Shown here one piece after another: positions 26,419 through 35,633 of a DNA stretch of 64,000 nucleotides. Below the pieces are notes generated by a model. It saw only the letters and a list, made by a program, of their open reading frames with translations, was not told the DNA's origin and did no database searches. The stretch comes from Vibrio furnissii CIP 102972. GTDB taxonomy: Bacteria > Pseudomonadota > Gammaproteobacteria > Enterobacterales > Vibrionaceae. A program made the translations under genes and the position numbers. The stretch spans positions 18,946-82,945 of the forward strand of contig NZ_ACZP01000010.1 of the NCBI RefSeq assembly GCF_000176175.1, written 5' to 3'. The number at the start of each line of letters is the position of its first letter. The stretch's first letter is position 1.

Positions 26419-27045
26419 ATGAACTTGTGGATCTTGCTTCAGGGCTTTGGATTCGGTGCCACCATGATCATTCCGATTGGCGCGCAAAATGCGTATGTAC
26501 TCAATCAAGGCATCAAACGGAATCATCACCTGACCACCGCGACCATTTGCAGTTTCCTCGACATCTTTTTTATTTCGCTGGGTATTTTTGGTGGAGGAGC
26601 CATTCTGTCGCAAAGCGAATGGCTGCTGACGTTCGTCACCCTTGGCGGCATTGCGTTTCTGACCTTTTATGGCCTGCAATCGTGGAAAAGTGCTTTTGCC
26701 AAACCGAGCGACGAAAACACCACCACCACAACCGCACGCGGTCGCCGAGCGGTGATTCTCGGCACGCTGGCCGTCACGGTGTTAAACCCGCATTTGTATT
26801 TGGATACGGTGGTGATTTTAGGTTCGATTGGTGGCCAGTTTGAGGGTAACGATCGCCTGTCATTTGCCATCGGCACCATCATGGCATCGTTTGTGTGGTT
26901 TTATTCGTTGTCGATTGGCGCGGCAAAATTAGCGCCAACCCTCTCCAAACCCAAAGTGAAACAAGCGATTGATATCGGTGTGGCGCTGATGATGTTTGGG
27001 ATTGCCCTCGCCCTGACCAACAACCTGTATCAGTTATGGCACTAA
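26419..27045 (+). CDS. argO: arginine/lysine exporter ArgO (LysE family)
   Basis: A 208-residue inner-membrane exporter with about six hydrophobic helices and the LysE motif GFGFGATMIIPIGAQNAY at the N-terminus, plus LNPHLYLDTVV. Exports arginine and toxic analogues. Divergent from argP and followed after nine bases by a YbaK-like deacylase gene, so the two are likely co-transcribed. The loop after helix three contains a Thr-rich stretch. Confidence 0.93.
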   Translation: MNLWILLQGFGFGATMIIPIGAQNAYVLNQGIKRNHHLTTATICSFLDIFFISLGIFGGGAILSQSEWLLTFVTLGGIAFLTFYGLQSWKSAFAKPSDENTTTTTARGRRAVILGTLAVTVLNPHLYLDTVVILGSIGGQFEGNDRLSFAIGTIMASFVWFYSLSIGAAKLAPTLSKPKVKQAIDIGVALMMFGIALALTNNLYQLWH

Positions 27046-27054
27046 GGAGTCACG

Positions 27055-27540
27055 ATGTCGGCATTAGAAACTTTGTATCAAGCCAATGTGGCGTTGCTTC
27101 ATCAAGCTGGAGTGCCATTTCAACAATGGCAACATGAACCGATTTTGGACTTCGCCACCGATGAAAAGGTGGCTCAAGAGCTGGGCTGGACCGGCACGCA
27201 CACCAAAAGCCTGTTTCTGAAACTCAAAGGTGGTGGCTACGCCCTGCTGTTTACCGAGAAAGATGCACGTTTGGATGCCAAAGCCATCAAAGCGTTAATC
27301 GGCAAGCGGCCGTCGATTTGCAGTGATGAGGAGATGACCGAAGTGACCCGCTGTCTCCCCGGCGCAGTTGGCCCGTTTGTGTTGCCCCAAGCCATTCCAG
27401 TGATTGTTGATCCAGCGCTGCTGCACAAACAAGAGCTGCTGTTTACCCCCGGCCATCCTCATCTCACGCTCGGCTTTTCGGGCGCTGATCTGGATAAATT
27501 GCTCGCCAACATCGCGAATCCAATCATCATGCTGGCATAA
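27055..27540 (+). CDS. YbaK/ProX-type aminoacyl-tRNA deacylase
   Basis: A 161-residue stand-alone editing-domain protein of the YbaK/prolyl-tRNA synthetase-associated family, which hydrolyses mischarged tRNAs such as Ala- or Cys-tRNA(Pro). The central KSLFLKLKGGGYALL holds the lysine used by the family, followed by GAVGPF and VDPALL. AAGGAG lies before the start. It is nine bases behind argO. The tRNA specificity cannot be told from sequence alone. Confidence 0.85.
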   Translation: MSALETLYQANVALLHQAGVPFQQWQHEPILDFATDEKVAQELGWTGTHTKSLFLKLKGGGYALLFTEKDARLDAKAIKALIGKRPSICSDEEMTEVTRCLPGAVGPFVLPQAIPVIVDPALLHKQELLFTPGHPHLTLGFSGADLDKLLANIANPIIMLA

Positions 27541-27567
27541 AAAAACGGAGGCTTTCGCCTCCGTTAT
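27541..27567. terminator. bidirectional terminator between the argO unit and mscS
   Basis: ACGGAGGC and GCCTCCGT form a stem with a TTTC loop. A-runs precede the stem and a short T tract follows, so it also works for mscS on the reverse strand. Confidence 0.85.
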
Positions 27568-27584
27568 CGTGATTCGCTGCAAGC

Positions 27585-28448
27585 TTAGTCGAGCTTGTTG
27601 AGATGCACATCCATTTGTGGGAATGGAATCTCGATACCGTTTTCATCCAGCGCTTCTTTCATCGCTTGAGTCAGATCCCAGTAAACAGCCCAGTAATCGG
27701 CACTGTTCACCCAAGGACGCACGATCAGGTTCACGGATGAGTCAGCCAAAGCATGTACCGATACGTTCACGGCTGGCTCTTTCAGCACGCGAGGATCGCG
27801 TTCAACAACTTCACGCAGCACTTGTTTGGTCTTTTTCAGATCCGCCTTGTAAGAGACGCCAATCAGGAAGTCCACACGACGCGTGTCGTAGCGAGAGTAG
27901 TTGGTAATCGCACCACCAATCACAGCCGAGTTTGGCAGAACGATCATCTTGTTGTCTGGTGTTTTCAAAATAGTTTGGAAGATTTGAATCGAATCCACCG
28001 AACCCGCCACACCGGCCACTTCAACGTAGTCACCCGATTTAAATGGACGGAACGCAACAATCAGGACACCCGCCGCAAAGTTCGACAGTGAGCCTTGCAG
28101 TGCCAAACCAACTGCTAAACCCGCGGCACCAATCACGGCAACCACAGACGCAGTTTGAACACCGATACGACCCAACGCCGCGATCAGAACAATCACAAAT
28201 AGCAGGTAACGCACCAAACCATGAACGAATTCGACGACTGCCGGATCCATGTCTTTTTTCTTCAGGACTTTCGAAACACTGCCCGCGACTGCTTTCACCA
28301 CGAGATTACCGATAAACAGAATCAGTAGTGCGGAGATAATATTGACACCGTATTGAATCAATAGATCCGAGTTATCTGATAGCCAAGTGTTTACGTGGCT
28401 CAGACCGTCAACAATCGGCATTTCCACGCCGCTCGATTCACTAGCCAT
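27585..28448 (-). CDS. mscS: small-conductance mechanosensitive channel
   Basis: An inner-membrane tension-gated channel that releases solutes on hypo-osmotic shock. It has 287 residues against 286 in E. coli. Three transmembrane helices lie in the first 130 residues. The pore helix is Gly/Ala-rich (AVGLALQGSLSNFAAGVLI), and the cytosolic vestibule domain follows (FKSGDYVEVAGVAG, VVLPNSAVIGGAITNYS-type region). It lies next to fbaA, as in E. coli and V. cholerae. Confidence 0.95.
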   Translation of the reverse strand: MASESSGVEMPIVDGLSHVNTWLSDNSDLLIQYGVNIISALLILFIGNLVVKAVAGSVSKVLKKKDMDPAVVEFVHGLVRYLLFVIVLIAALGRIGVQTASVVAVIGAAGLAVGLALQGSLSNFAAGVLIVAFRPFKSGDYVEVAGVAGSVDSIQIFQTILKTPDNKMIVLPNSAVIGGAITNYSRYDTRRVDFLIGVSYKADLKKTKQVLREVVERDPRVLKEPAVNVSVHALADSSVNLIVRPWVNSADYWAVYWDLTQAMKEALDENGIEIPFPQMDVHLNKLD

Positions 28449-28701
28449 AGTATGTATCCTCTAGAATAATCTTTCTTCGATGTTTTTTTGTAACCCACTG
28501 ACAATCAAACACATTTATAGATAACGTCCCTGACATCAGAATTTTGGCAATTTATCGTAATCTTGGTAATTTGCAAAGTCAGGTTTTAGCAAAGACCGAC
28601 AAAACAAAAGGTTATCTCGATTTTGGACAAGCCTGTATCAGATTAAGCAATAATCACCTTCTCTGCCAGTGGTTCGCTAAAATTTAATCCAGCCACAAAA
28701 C

Positions 28702-28731
28702 AAAAAGCCCGCTCAATGAGCGGGCTTTCTT
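28702..28731 (-). terminator. fbaA terminator
   Basis: AAAGCCCGCTC-ATT-GAGCGGGCTTTTTG on the reverse strand, 16 bases after the fbaA stop. Confidence 0.92.
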
Positions 28732-28747
28732 AATCGTGAGAGACGAC

Positions 28748-29824
28748 TTACAGTACGTCTACCGCGTTCAGGTCAGCAAAGGCTTTCTCAAGACGAGCAA
28801 CCATAGACGCTTGACCAGCACGTAGCCATACGCGTGGATCGTAGTATTTCTTGTTCGGTGCGTCTGTACCCGTTGGGTTACCGATTTGACCTTGTAGGTA
28901 ATCGTGGTTATCTGCTTCGTATCGACGGATACCATCCCAAGTTGCCCACTGTGTATCAGTGTCGATGTTCATTTTGATCACACCGTAAGAGATAGATTCT
29001 TTGATTTCAGCTTCAGTTGAACCTGAACCACCGTGGAATACGAAGTTCAGAGAGTTCGCTGGTAGGCCGAATTTCTCAGATACGTATTTTTGAGAATCAC
29101 GCAGGATAGTTGGAGTCAGCACAACGTTACCTGGTTTGTATACACCGTGTACGTTACCGAAAGATGCTGCGATAGTGAAACGAGGGCTGATCGCGTTCAG
29201 TTTCTCGTATGCGTATGCAACGTCTTCTGGTGAAGTGTACAGCTCAGATGTATCCATATCAGAGTTGTCTACGCCGTCTTCTTCACCACCAGTACAACCC
29301 AGTTCGATTTCCAGAGTCATGTTCATTTTAGCCATGCGCTCTAGGTATTTAGAAGAGATTGCGATGTTGTCTTCTAGAGACTCTTCTGACAGGTCGATCA
29401 TGTGAGAAGAGAACAGAGGTTTACCAGTTTCTGCGAAGTGTTTTTCACCAGCGTCTAGTAGGCCGTCGATCCAAGGCAGTAGTTTTTTCGCTGCGTGGTC
29501 AGTGTGCAGAATCACTGGCACACCGTAAGTTTCAGCAACTGCGTGTACGTATTTTGCACCCGCTACAGCACCAAGGATTTGTGCACCTTGACCTTCAAGT
29601 TTAACGCCTTTACCTGCGAAGAAAGCAGCGCCACCGTTAGAGAACTGAACGATAACTGGAGCTTTAACTTTCGCAGCTGCTTCAAGTACAGCGTTAACAG
29701 AATCTGTGTTTACACAGTTCACTGCAGGAAGTGCGAAGTTGTTTTCTTTAGCTACTTGAAATACTTTTTGTACGTCATCGCCAGAGATAACACCAGGTTT
29801 TACGAAGTCGAAGATCTTAGACAT
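28748..29824 (-). CDS. fbaA: fructose-bisphosphate aldolase, class II
   Basis: Splits fructose-1,6-bisphosphate to triose phosphates in glycolysis and works in reverse in gluconeogenesis. The start at 29824 (MSKIFDFVKPGVISGDD) gives 358 residues, the class IIA length. Zinc-binding HTDHAAKKLLPW and the C-terminal FHGGSGSTEAEI are intact. It is the distal gene of the epd-pgk-fbaA cluster, 153 bases behind pgk, with highly biased codons. Confidence 0.97.
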   Translation of the reverse strand: MSKIFDFVKPGVISGDDVQKVFQVAKENNFALPAVNCVNTDSVNAVLEAAAKVKAPVIVQFSNGGAAFFAGKGVKLEGQGAQILGAVAGAKYVHAVAETYGVPVILHTDHAAKKLLPWIDGLLDAGEKHFAETGKPLFSSHMIDLSEESLEDNIAISSKYLERMAKMNMTLEIELGCTGGEEDGVDNSDMDTSELYTSPEDVAYAYEKLNAISPRFTIAASFGNVHGVYKPGNVVLTPTILRDSQKYVSEKFGLPANSLNFVFHGGSGSTEAEIKESISYGVIKMNIDTDTQWATWDGIRRYEADNHDYLQGQIGNPTGTDAPNKKYYDPRVWLRAGQASMVARLEKAFADLNAVDVL

Positions 29825-29944
29825 GGATGTAATCCTATTTTCTGTCGTTTTAAAAATAAAAACGGTAAGTTTTAATTCTTGCAAACGTTTGCTCACAACT
29901 GGCGACATTCTAGCAGAATAAAATCGGCCATGCAGCAAACAAGA

Positions 29945-29967
29945 AAGCGGGAGATATCCCCCGCCTT
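29945..29967 (-). terminator. weak hairpin between pgk and fbaA
   Basis: GCGGGGGATATCTCCCGC followed by TTTCTT on the reverse strand, shortly after the pgk stop. It may partly terminate and set the pgk to fbaA ratio. Confidence 0.5.
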
Positions 29968-29977
29968 CGATGATTTA

Positions 29978-31141
29978 TTACGCTTTAGCGCGTGCTTCTA
30001 GCATTTCAACCGCTGGAAGTACTTTACCTTCAACAAACTCAAGGAACGCACCGCCACCAGTAGAGATGTAAGACACGTCCGCTTTGATGCCGAACTTGTC
30101 GATCGCTGCCAATGTGTCACCACCACCAGCAACAGAGAAGCCTTCAGATGCTGCGATAGCTTCAGAGATACCTTTGGTACCTGCTTCGAAGTTCTTGAAT
30201 TCGAAGACACCTACTGGGCCGTTCCACAGAATGGTTTTCGCGCCTTTCAGGATTTCAGCCAGTGCTGCAGTTGAGTTTGGACCCAAGTCGAAGATCATGT
30301 CGTCGTCTTGAACTTCAGACACATCTTTGATCACTGCTTCTGCGTTTTCGTCGAATGCTTTTGCACACGCAACGTCAGTTGCAACTGGAATCGCACACTC
30401 TTCCATCAGTTTTTTCGCTGTGTCAACAAGGTCTGCTTCGTACAGAGACTTGCCCACGTTGTGGCCAGCAGCCGCGATAAAGGTGTTTGCAATACCACCG
30501 CCAACAACCAGTTGGTCAGCGATTTTAGACAGTGACTCAAGCACAGTCAGTTTGGTTGACACTTTAGAACCGCCAACGATAGCAACCATTGGACGCGCTG
30601 GGTTGTCCATCGCTTTGCCCAGTGCTTCAAGTTCGTTTGCCAGTAGAGGACCTGCACAAGCGATTGGCGCGTGCATGCCGACACCGTGAGTCGATGCTTG
30701 CGCGCGGTGCGCAGTACCGAATGCATCCATAACGAATACGTCACACAGTGCAGCGTATTTTTTAGATAGCTCTTCTTCGTTTTTCTTTTCGCCTTTGTTG
30801 AAGCGAACGTTTTCAAGAACAACCAGTTCACCAGCGTTCAGTTCCAGACCGTTTAGGTAGTCTTTCGCCAGTTTCACTTCGCAATCAAGCGCGTCGTTCA
30901 AGTAGTTCACGACAGGCTGTAGAGAGAACTCTTCTGCGTATTCACCTTCAGTTGGGCGGCCTAGGTGTGAAGTCACCATAACTTTCGCGCCCGCTTCCAG
31001 ACAGTACTTGATTGTAGGCAGTGATGCGATGATACGAGCATCAGAAGTCACTTTGCCGTCTTTTACTGGCACGTTAAGGTCTGCACGGATAAATACGCGT
31101 TTACCAGCCAGGTCCAGGTCAGTCATCTTGATTACAGACAT
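29978..31141 (-). CDS. pgk: phosphoglycerate kinase
   Basis: Transfers phosphate from 1,3-bisphosphoglycerate to ADP. The start at 31141 ([19 protein letters not shown]) follows a GAGGACA motif; 387 residues is standard. Substrate-binding [22 protein letters not shown] and the nucleotide-binding GPVGVFE and [13 protein letters not shown] are present. It is the middle gene of epd-pgk-fbaA and shows codon bias of a highly expressed gene. Confidence 0.97.
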   Translation of the reverse strand: MSVIKMTDLDLAGKRVFIRADLNVPVKDGKVTSDARIIASLPTIKYCLEAGAKVMVTSHLGRPTEGEYAEEFSLQPVVNYLNDALDCEVKLAKDYLNGLELNAGELVVLENVRFNKGEKKNEEELSKKYAALCDVFVMDAFGTAHRAQASTHGVGMHAPIACAGPLLANELEALGKAMDNPARPMVAIVGGSKVSTKLTVLESLSKIADQLVVGGGIANTFIAAAGHNVGKSLYEADLVDTAKKLMEECAIPVATDVACAKAFDENAEAVIKDVSEVQDDDMIFDLGPNSTAALAEILKGAKTILWNGPVGVFEFKNFEAGTKGISEAIAASEGFSVAGGGDTLAAIDKFGIKADVSYISTGGGAFLEFVEGKVLPAVEMLEARAKA

Positions 31142-31292
31142 GGTTTGTCCTCTCAAATATTCAAAGAAAATAAAAGTTTTCGTCAACTCGGCACTCCGGC
31201 CGAGCCTGTCAATTCTTAAACTGCTTAAGATATGGGGACTGGAATATTTATTTCAATGCAAAAAATAAATATTTTCCCCAAGCGGGTGGCGA

Positions 31293-32318
31293 CTACTTTG
31301 CTGCCTGCATTGCCAACGCGGTATCAAGCATACGGTTCGCAAATCCCCACTCGTTATCGCACCAGACGAGCATTTTTACCAACTGCCCGTTACTCACTCG
31401 AGTCTGGCTTCCATCCACAATCGCGCTGTGCGGATCGTGATTAAAATCGATGGAAACGAGCGGCGCTTCAGTATAGTCAACAATGCCACTCAATGTACAC
31501 TGAGATGCATTCACTATGGTTTGATTTACGTCATTAACTTTCACATTTGTATTGATCGTAACACTTAAATCCATCGCAGTGACGTTTACTGTTGGAACAC
31601 GCACGGAAATGGCTTCAAATTTGTTTGAAAATTTCGGAAAGATTCTTTCAATCCCTTTATGCAACTTAGTGTCTACAGGGATGATCGATTGGCTGGCTGC
31701 ACGTGTGCGACGTAAATCAGTGTGGTAGGCGTCGATCACTTGTTGGTCATTCATCGACGAATGAATGGTGGTGATGGTGCCTGAGTCGATGCCAAATGCC
31801 TCATCGAGCACTTTGATGATCGGCACGATGCAGTTGGTGGTGCACGACCCATTCGACACGATATGCTGATCGGCCGTGAGCGTGTCATGGTTCACGCCAT
31901 AAATAATGGTGTTATCCAAATCAGCCGCCCCCGGATGCGAAAACAGCACTTTGCGCGCGCCGGCGTCCAGATGCTGCAGGCCATCGGCTTGAGAGCCAAA
32001 TACGCCAGTGCAATCGAGCACGATGTCGACGTCCAGGTCACGCCATGGCAGCAGTGGGATCTCCGACAGATGCAGAATACGAATACGGTCTAAATCTCCA
32101 TGCTCATGATGCACGTAAATGTGCTCCTGATCATGACTGATTTTCTTGCCAAATCGGCCGTGGGTGCTGTCGTATTGCAACAGGTGCGCCATCGCCTCTG
32201 GCTTGGCCAGCTCATTCACGGCCACCACTTTGATGTGCTGATTTTTGCCACTCTCGTAAACGGCCCGAAGAACATTCCGGCCAATGCGTCCGAATCCGTT
32301 GATCGCCACTTTTAACAT
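31293..32318 (-). CDS. epd: D-erythrose-4-phosphate dehydrogenase
   Basis: Oxidises erythrose-4-phosphate to 4-phosphoerythronate for pyridoxal phosphate synthesis. A 341-residue GapA-like protein: NAD-binding [14 protein letters not shown] at the N-terminus, catalytic SNGSCTTNC, and late [12 protein letters not shown]. Its place directly before pgk and fbaA distinguishes it from gapA. A 150-base gap separates it from pgk. Codon use is less biased than in pgk. Confidence 0.93.
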   Translation of the reverse strand: MLKVAINGFGRIGRNVLRAVYESGKNQHIKVVAVNELAKPEAMAHLLQYDSTHGRFGKKISHDQEHIYVHHEHGDLDRIRILHLSEIPLLPWRDLDVDIVLDCTGVFGSQADGLQHLDAGARKVLFSHPGAADLDNTIIYGVNHDTLTADQHIVSNGSCTTNCIVPIIKVLDEAFGIDSGTITTIHSSMNDQQVIDAYHTDLRRTRAASQSIIPVDTKLHKGIERIFPKFSNKFEAISVRVPTVNVTAMDLSVTINTNVKVNDVNQTIVNASQCTLSGIVDYTEAPLVSIDFNHDPHSAIVDGSQTRVSNGQLVKMLVWCDNEWGFANRMLDTALAMQAAK

Positions 32319-32448
32319 GGGTTCATTTTTCCTTATGGTTTATCCTGACGATGGTAACGAGAAACGCCCCCTGATTCACGTAAAATTCCTAACTATTTCT
32401 CTCCTATCTCTCCTCGGTTACACCCCACGACAAGCAACGTGAGGCCAA

Positions 32449-32479
32449 TAAAAAAGCCCTCACCAAACGGTCAGGGCTT
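32449..32479 (-). terminator. irgA terminator
   Basis: On the reverse strand AAGCCCTGACC-GTTT-GGTGAGGGCTT is followed by TTTTATT. Confidence 0.85.
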
Positions 32480-32521
32480 CGAGTCAGCCGATAAGGCCAG
32501 CAACAGTGTTGTCGGTGCAGA

Positions 32522-34459
32522 TTAGAACGCCACGTCCAGACCGACCCAGTAACGACGGCCATCTTCCACGTAGCCGTAGTCTTCGTACGTCACGTCTTCA
32601 TCAAACAGGTTGTAGATCGCCGCTTTGACGCTGGTGTTGCTGGTCAGCGCGTAGGTGATCCCCGCATCCACGAAGGTGTAAGACGGTGCCGTCAGCGTAT
32701 CACGCGTGCTCGCAGGCTCTGATTCTTTGCCATGGTAAGTCACTTTCGCCCAGCTGCTCATCAGCTCGGTGGTTTGCCAGTTTAACTGGGTCGTGAACAG
32801 GTGTTTTGGCAACTGTTCCAGTGGCATGCCCGCGTAATCGCCGGTCTTTTGTTTGGAATAGGTGTAGGTGTAGCTGCTCTTCCAATCCCAATCATCGCCC
32901 AGAGGCAGATCCAACGACGCTTCCACGCCGCGCGTTACCGCTTTGTCAACGTTGGTGTAGTAACGCGGCGCACTGCCCCATTGGTTATTACCTTCACTAC
33001 AGATGCTGTCAGGACATGTCACCGCCGAGATCTTGTTTTTGAAATCGTTGTTGAACAGACCAAGCGATGCTTGCAGGCCTTGCTGACCGTTGTAGATCAG
33101 GTTGATTTCTTCACTCACGGATGTTTCTGGATCCAGATTCGAGTTCCCGTGAATATTACCGCCACGGCTGACAGAAACCCAGTCATCACTGGCTTGACGC
33201 AGATCCGGCGCTTTAAAACCAGTGGAAACGCCGCCTTTCAGGGTCCATGCGTCGTTGATACTCCATACGGAATAGACCCGCGGACTAAAGTGCGACCCGT
33301 AATCTTGGTTATAATCGTAACGACCGCCAAAGGTCAGCGCGACCGTCTCCAGCACGCGCCATTCATCTTCCATAAACAGCGCAAATTGCGAGTTATCCAA
33401 CTCAGTCACGCTGCCGCCGGTGTTGCCCGTCAAATCTTCCAGTTCCGATTTTTCACCTTGAATACCGATGCTCAACGTGTTGTTGGCAAACGGGGTGACC
33501 AACACCGATTTCGCCAGCGTATTGGTCAGCGTCATTTCGCGCGATTCGTTGTCGCTTTGCTCATACTGAATGTAGCTATCAGAGCGTCCAATGCTGCCCC
33601 AGTTCCCTTTGTGGCTCAGTGCAAATGACGTGCGGTTGTATTCACCCAAGCTTTCATCATCACCGGTGGTCACTGATTTGCCCGGTGTGCCTTCGCGTTT
33701 TTGCTGGGTAATGTCTGCACTGAACGCAATCTCTTGATTGTCACTCAATTGATAAATCAGCTTTGAACCGATACTGCGCAGGGTTTTGTCTTCAAAGCCG
33801 TATTCGATGTTGTCTTCATCACGATGTTGATTCTGGCCATACACTTGCAGAGAAAGAGAGTCGGTCAGTGGACCTGACGCAAAGAAGTTCACATTCTGCT
33901 CGTCGCCAGACGCGCGATCTTCCTGAATCACCGTGCTTAATTGCACTTTGCCCGACCAGTGTTGACCCGCTTTCTTGGTGATGACGTTGATCACGCCGCC
34001 CATCGCTTCTGAACCGTACAGTGTCGACATAGGGCCGCGAATAATTTCAATCCGTTCAATCGCTTCCAGAGGTGGCAACCAAGCCGATTCAATGCCAGCA
34101 CCATCGCTGTTTGGGCGAGTTTGGCGAGACGACAGGCGCTTACCGTCGACCAGAATCAAGGTGTATTTGGATCCCATACCGCGAATGCTGATGTCTTTGG
34201 TGTCGCCACCGCCCGTCACCACCACACCGGGAACGGTGCTCAACGCATCCGTCACATCGCGATAGTAGCGCGACGACAACTCTTCTTGCGTCAGCACCGT
34301 GACACTCGCCGTCGCATTCGTCACGACCTGCTCATACCCCGCCGCCGTGACGACGATTGTTTCGTCCGCTTTCACACGTTCTTCTGCATTCACCTGGGCA
34401 GAAACCATCAAGCCAAAAGCCACGGCCAACGCAACTTTAGATGGATTCACTCTGGACAT
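32522..34459 (-). CDS. irgA: TonB-dependent siderophore receptor IrgA
   Basis: A 645-residue outer-membrane receptor for catechol siderophores (enterobactin-type), energised by TonB. It has a signal peptide (cleavage near VNAEE), a TonB-box-like DETIVVTAAG, a plug domain (VPGVVVTGGGDTKDISIRGM, IERIEIIRGPMSTLYGSEA) and a barrel ending in the aromatic YWVGLDVAF. It closely resembles V. cholerae IrgA throughout as I recall it. A Fur box overlaps its promoter and the divergent irgB gene encodes its activator. Confidence 0.93.
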   Translation of the reverse strand: MSRVNPSKVALAVAFGLMVSAQVNAEERVKADETIVVTAAGYEQVVTNATASVTVLTQEELSSRYYRDVTDALSTVPGVVVTGGGDTKDISIRGMGSKYTLILVDGKRLSSRQTRPNSDGAGIESAWLPPLEAIERIEIIRGPMSTLYGSEAMGGVINVITKKAGQHWSGKVQLSTVIQEDRASGDEQNVNFFASGPLTDSLSLQVYGQNQHRDEDNIEYGFEDKTLRSIGSKLIYQLSDNQEIAFSADITQQKREGTPGKSVTTGDDESLGEYNRTSFALSHKGNWGSIGRSDSYIQYEQSDNESREMTLTNTLAKSVLVTPFANNTLSIGIQGEKSELEDLTGNTGGSVTELDNSQFALFMEDEWRVLETVALTFGGRYDYNQDYGSHFSPRVYSVWSINDAWTLKGGVSTGFKAPDLRQASDDWVSVSRGGNIHGNSNLDPETSVSEEINLIYNGQQGLQASLGLFNNDFKNKISAVTCPDSICSEGNNQWGSAPRYYTNVDKAVTRGVEASLDLPLGDDWDWKSSYTYTYSKQKTGDYAGMPLEQLPKHLFTTQLNWQTTELMSSWAKVTYHGKESEPASTRDTLTAPSYTFVDAGITYALTSNTSVKAAIYNLFDEDVTYEDYGYVEDGRRYWVGLDVAF

Positions 34460-34473
34460 GAACCACTCCTTTA

Positions 34474-34492
34474 AATGATAATAATTATTAAT
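34474..34492. promoter_or_regulatory. Fur box in the irgA-irgB intergenic region
   Basis: AATGATAATAATTATTAAT is a near-palindromic run close to the 19-base Fur consensus. It is 15 bases upstream of the irgA start. Iron repression of both divergent genes is known for this locus in V. cholerae. Confidence 0.85.
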
Positions 34493-34603
34493 TTCAGGAA
34501 GGCATTATTCATAAATTGTTGACGTAGAAAAGGTTCACAAATGGAATAGTTGGGACCGTTTTTGGAACAAGGCGTCGAATTTTTATCCAAAGGTAAGTCA
34601 TCC

Positions 34604-35500
34604 ATGCAGGATCTCAGTGCGGTGCGTGCGTTTTATGCACTCTGCCAACATAAAAGCCTGACTGCGGCAGCAAAATCGCTGGAGCAACCCAAATCCACCC
34701 TCAGTCGCCGCTTGGCGCAACTCGAAGAGGATCTCGGTCAGGCGCTGGTCGCCCGACAAGGGAATCGCCTCACGCTCACCAAAGCGGGTGAGGTGTTTGC
34801 CGCCTATTCCGAACAACTGATCGAACTGGCCAATCGCAGCCAAGAAGCGCTCCACGAGCTCAATACTCAGGTCAACGGCGAGATGACGTTGGTGGTGCAT
34901 CCCAACCTGACTCGAGGCTGGTTAAGCCGCGTGTTAGACAGCTTCATGCAAGCCCATCCGCAATTGAAAGTGCGCCTGCACAGCCAGTTTCAACACGGGG
35001 ATGGATCGCTCGATCCGGATCTAATTATCTGGATTGGCGATATTGCGCCAGCGGGTTATCGCCGAGAACAGCTTGGTTTGTGGCGCTATGCGGCCTACGC
35101 GTCGCCCCAATATTTGAGTGACCATTCGCATCCGACGCATCCCAGTGAGCTAAGCGATCACCCTTGGATCGACTTGATTGCTTTTCGTCAGGACGCCTTA
35201 ACGCTGCATCATGCCGAGCATGGGCATTACGTGCTGCCCGCGTTAGAAAGCCGCTTACAAAGTGACAATCTGGTGATGCAAATCGATGCCATCGCCAAGG
35301 GCCGCGGGATAGGCTTGCTACCCACCTGGGTGGCGAAAGGGTTTGAAAGAAGCCATCCCGGCAGCCTAGCGCCGTGTCTGGAAGAGTGGTCTTCCGACCC
35401 CACCAGCATTCACTGCTTCTATCCGATTGGCCGCCATCCATTGCGATTACGGCTGTTTATTGATGCGCTGCGCGCCGCCCGCCCAGACGAGTGGCAATAA
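34604..35500 (+). CDS. irgB: LysR-family activator IrgB
   Basis: A 298-residue LysR protein, divergent from irgA; in V. cholerae IrgB activates irgA under low iron. I choose the ATG at 34604 (MQDLSAVRAFYALCQHKSL) with AAAGGTAAG upstream, since LysR homology begins there. The winged helix (QPKSTLSRRLAQLEEDLG) is followed by the effector domain. The Fur box in the shared region should repress it when iron is ample. Confidence 0.88.
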   Translation: MQDLSAVRAFYALCQHKSLTAAAKSLEQPKSTLSRRLAQLEEDLGQALVARQGNRLTLTKAGEVFAAYSEQLIELANRSQEALHELNTQVNGEMTLVVHPNLTRGWLSRVLDSFMQAHPQLKVRLHSQFQHGDGSLDPDLIIWIGDIAPAGYRREQLGLWRYAAYASPQYLSDHSHPTHPSELSDHPWIDLIAFRQDALTLHHAEHGHYVLPALESRLQSDNLVMQIDAIAKGRGIGLLPTWVAKGFERSHPGSLAPCLEEWSSDPTSIHCFYPIGRHPLRLRLFIDALRAARPDEWQ

Positions 35501-35582
35501 CCACGCGCGGCTCATGTCACCGAATAACCACTGTCACCGTGCGAAGACCGCCCTTCATCGCCAAATCAAAGGGTCACAAGAT

Positions 35583-35614
35583 AAAAAAGCCCCGCTCAAT
35601 GAGCGGGGCTTTTG
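35583..35614. terminator. terminator between irgB and tkt
   Basis: AAAAGCCCCGCTC-AAT-GAGCGGGGCTTTT: strong stem with A/T-runs on both sides, usable from both strands; 20 bases after the tkt stop. Confidence 0.92.
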
Positions 35615-35633
35615 GTGTGCGAAATGCTTGAGC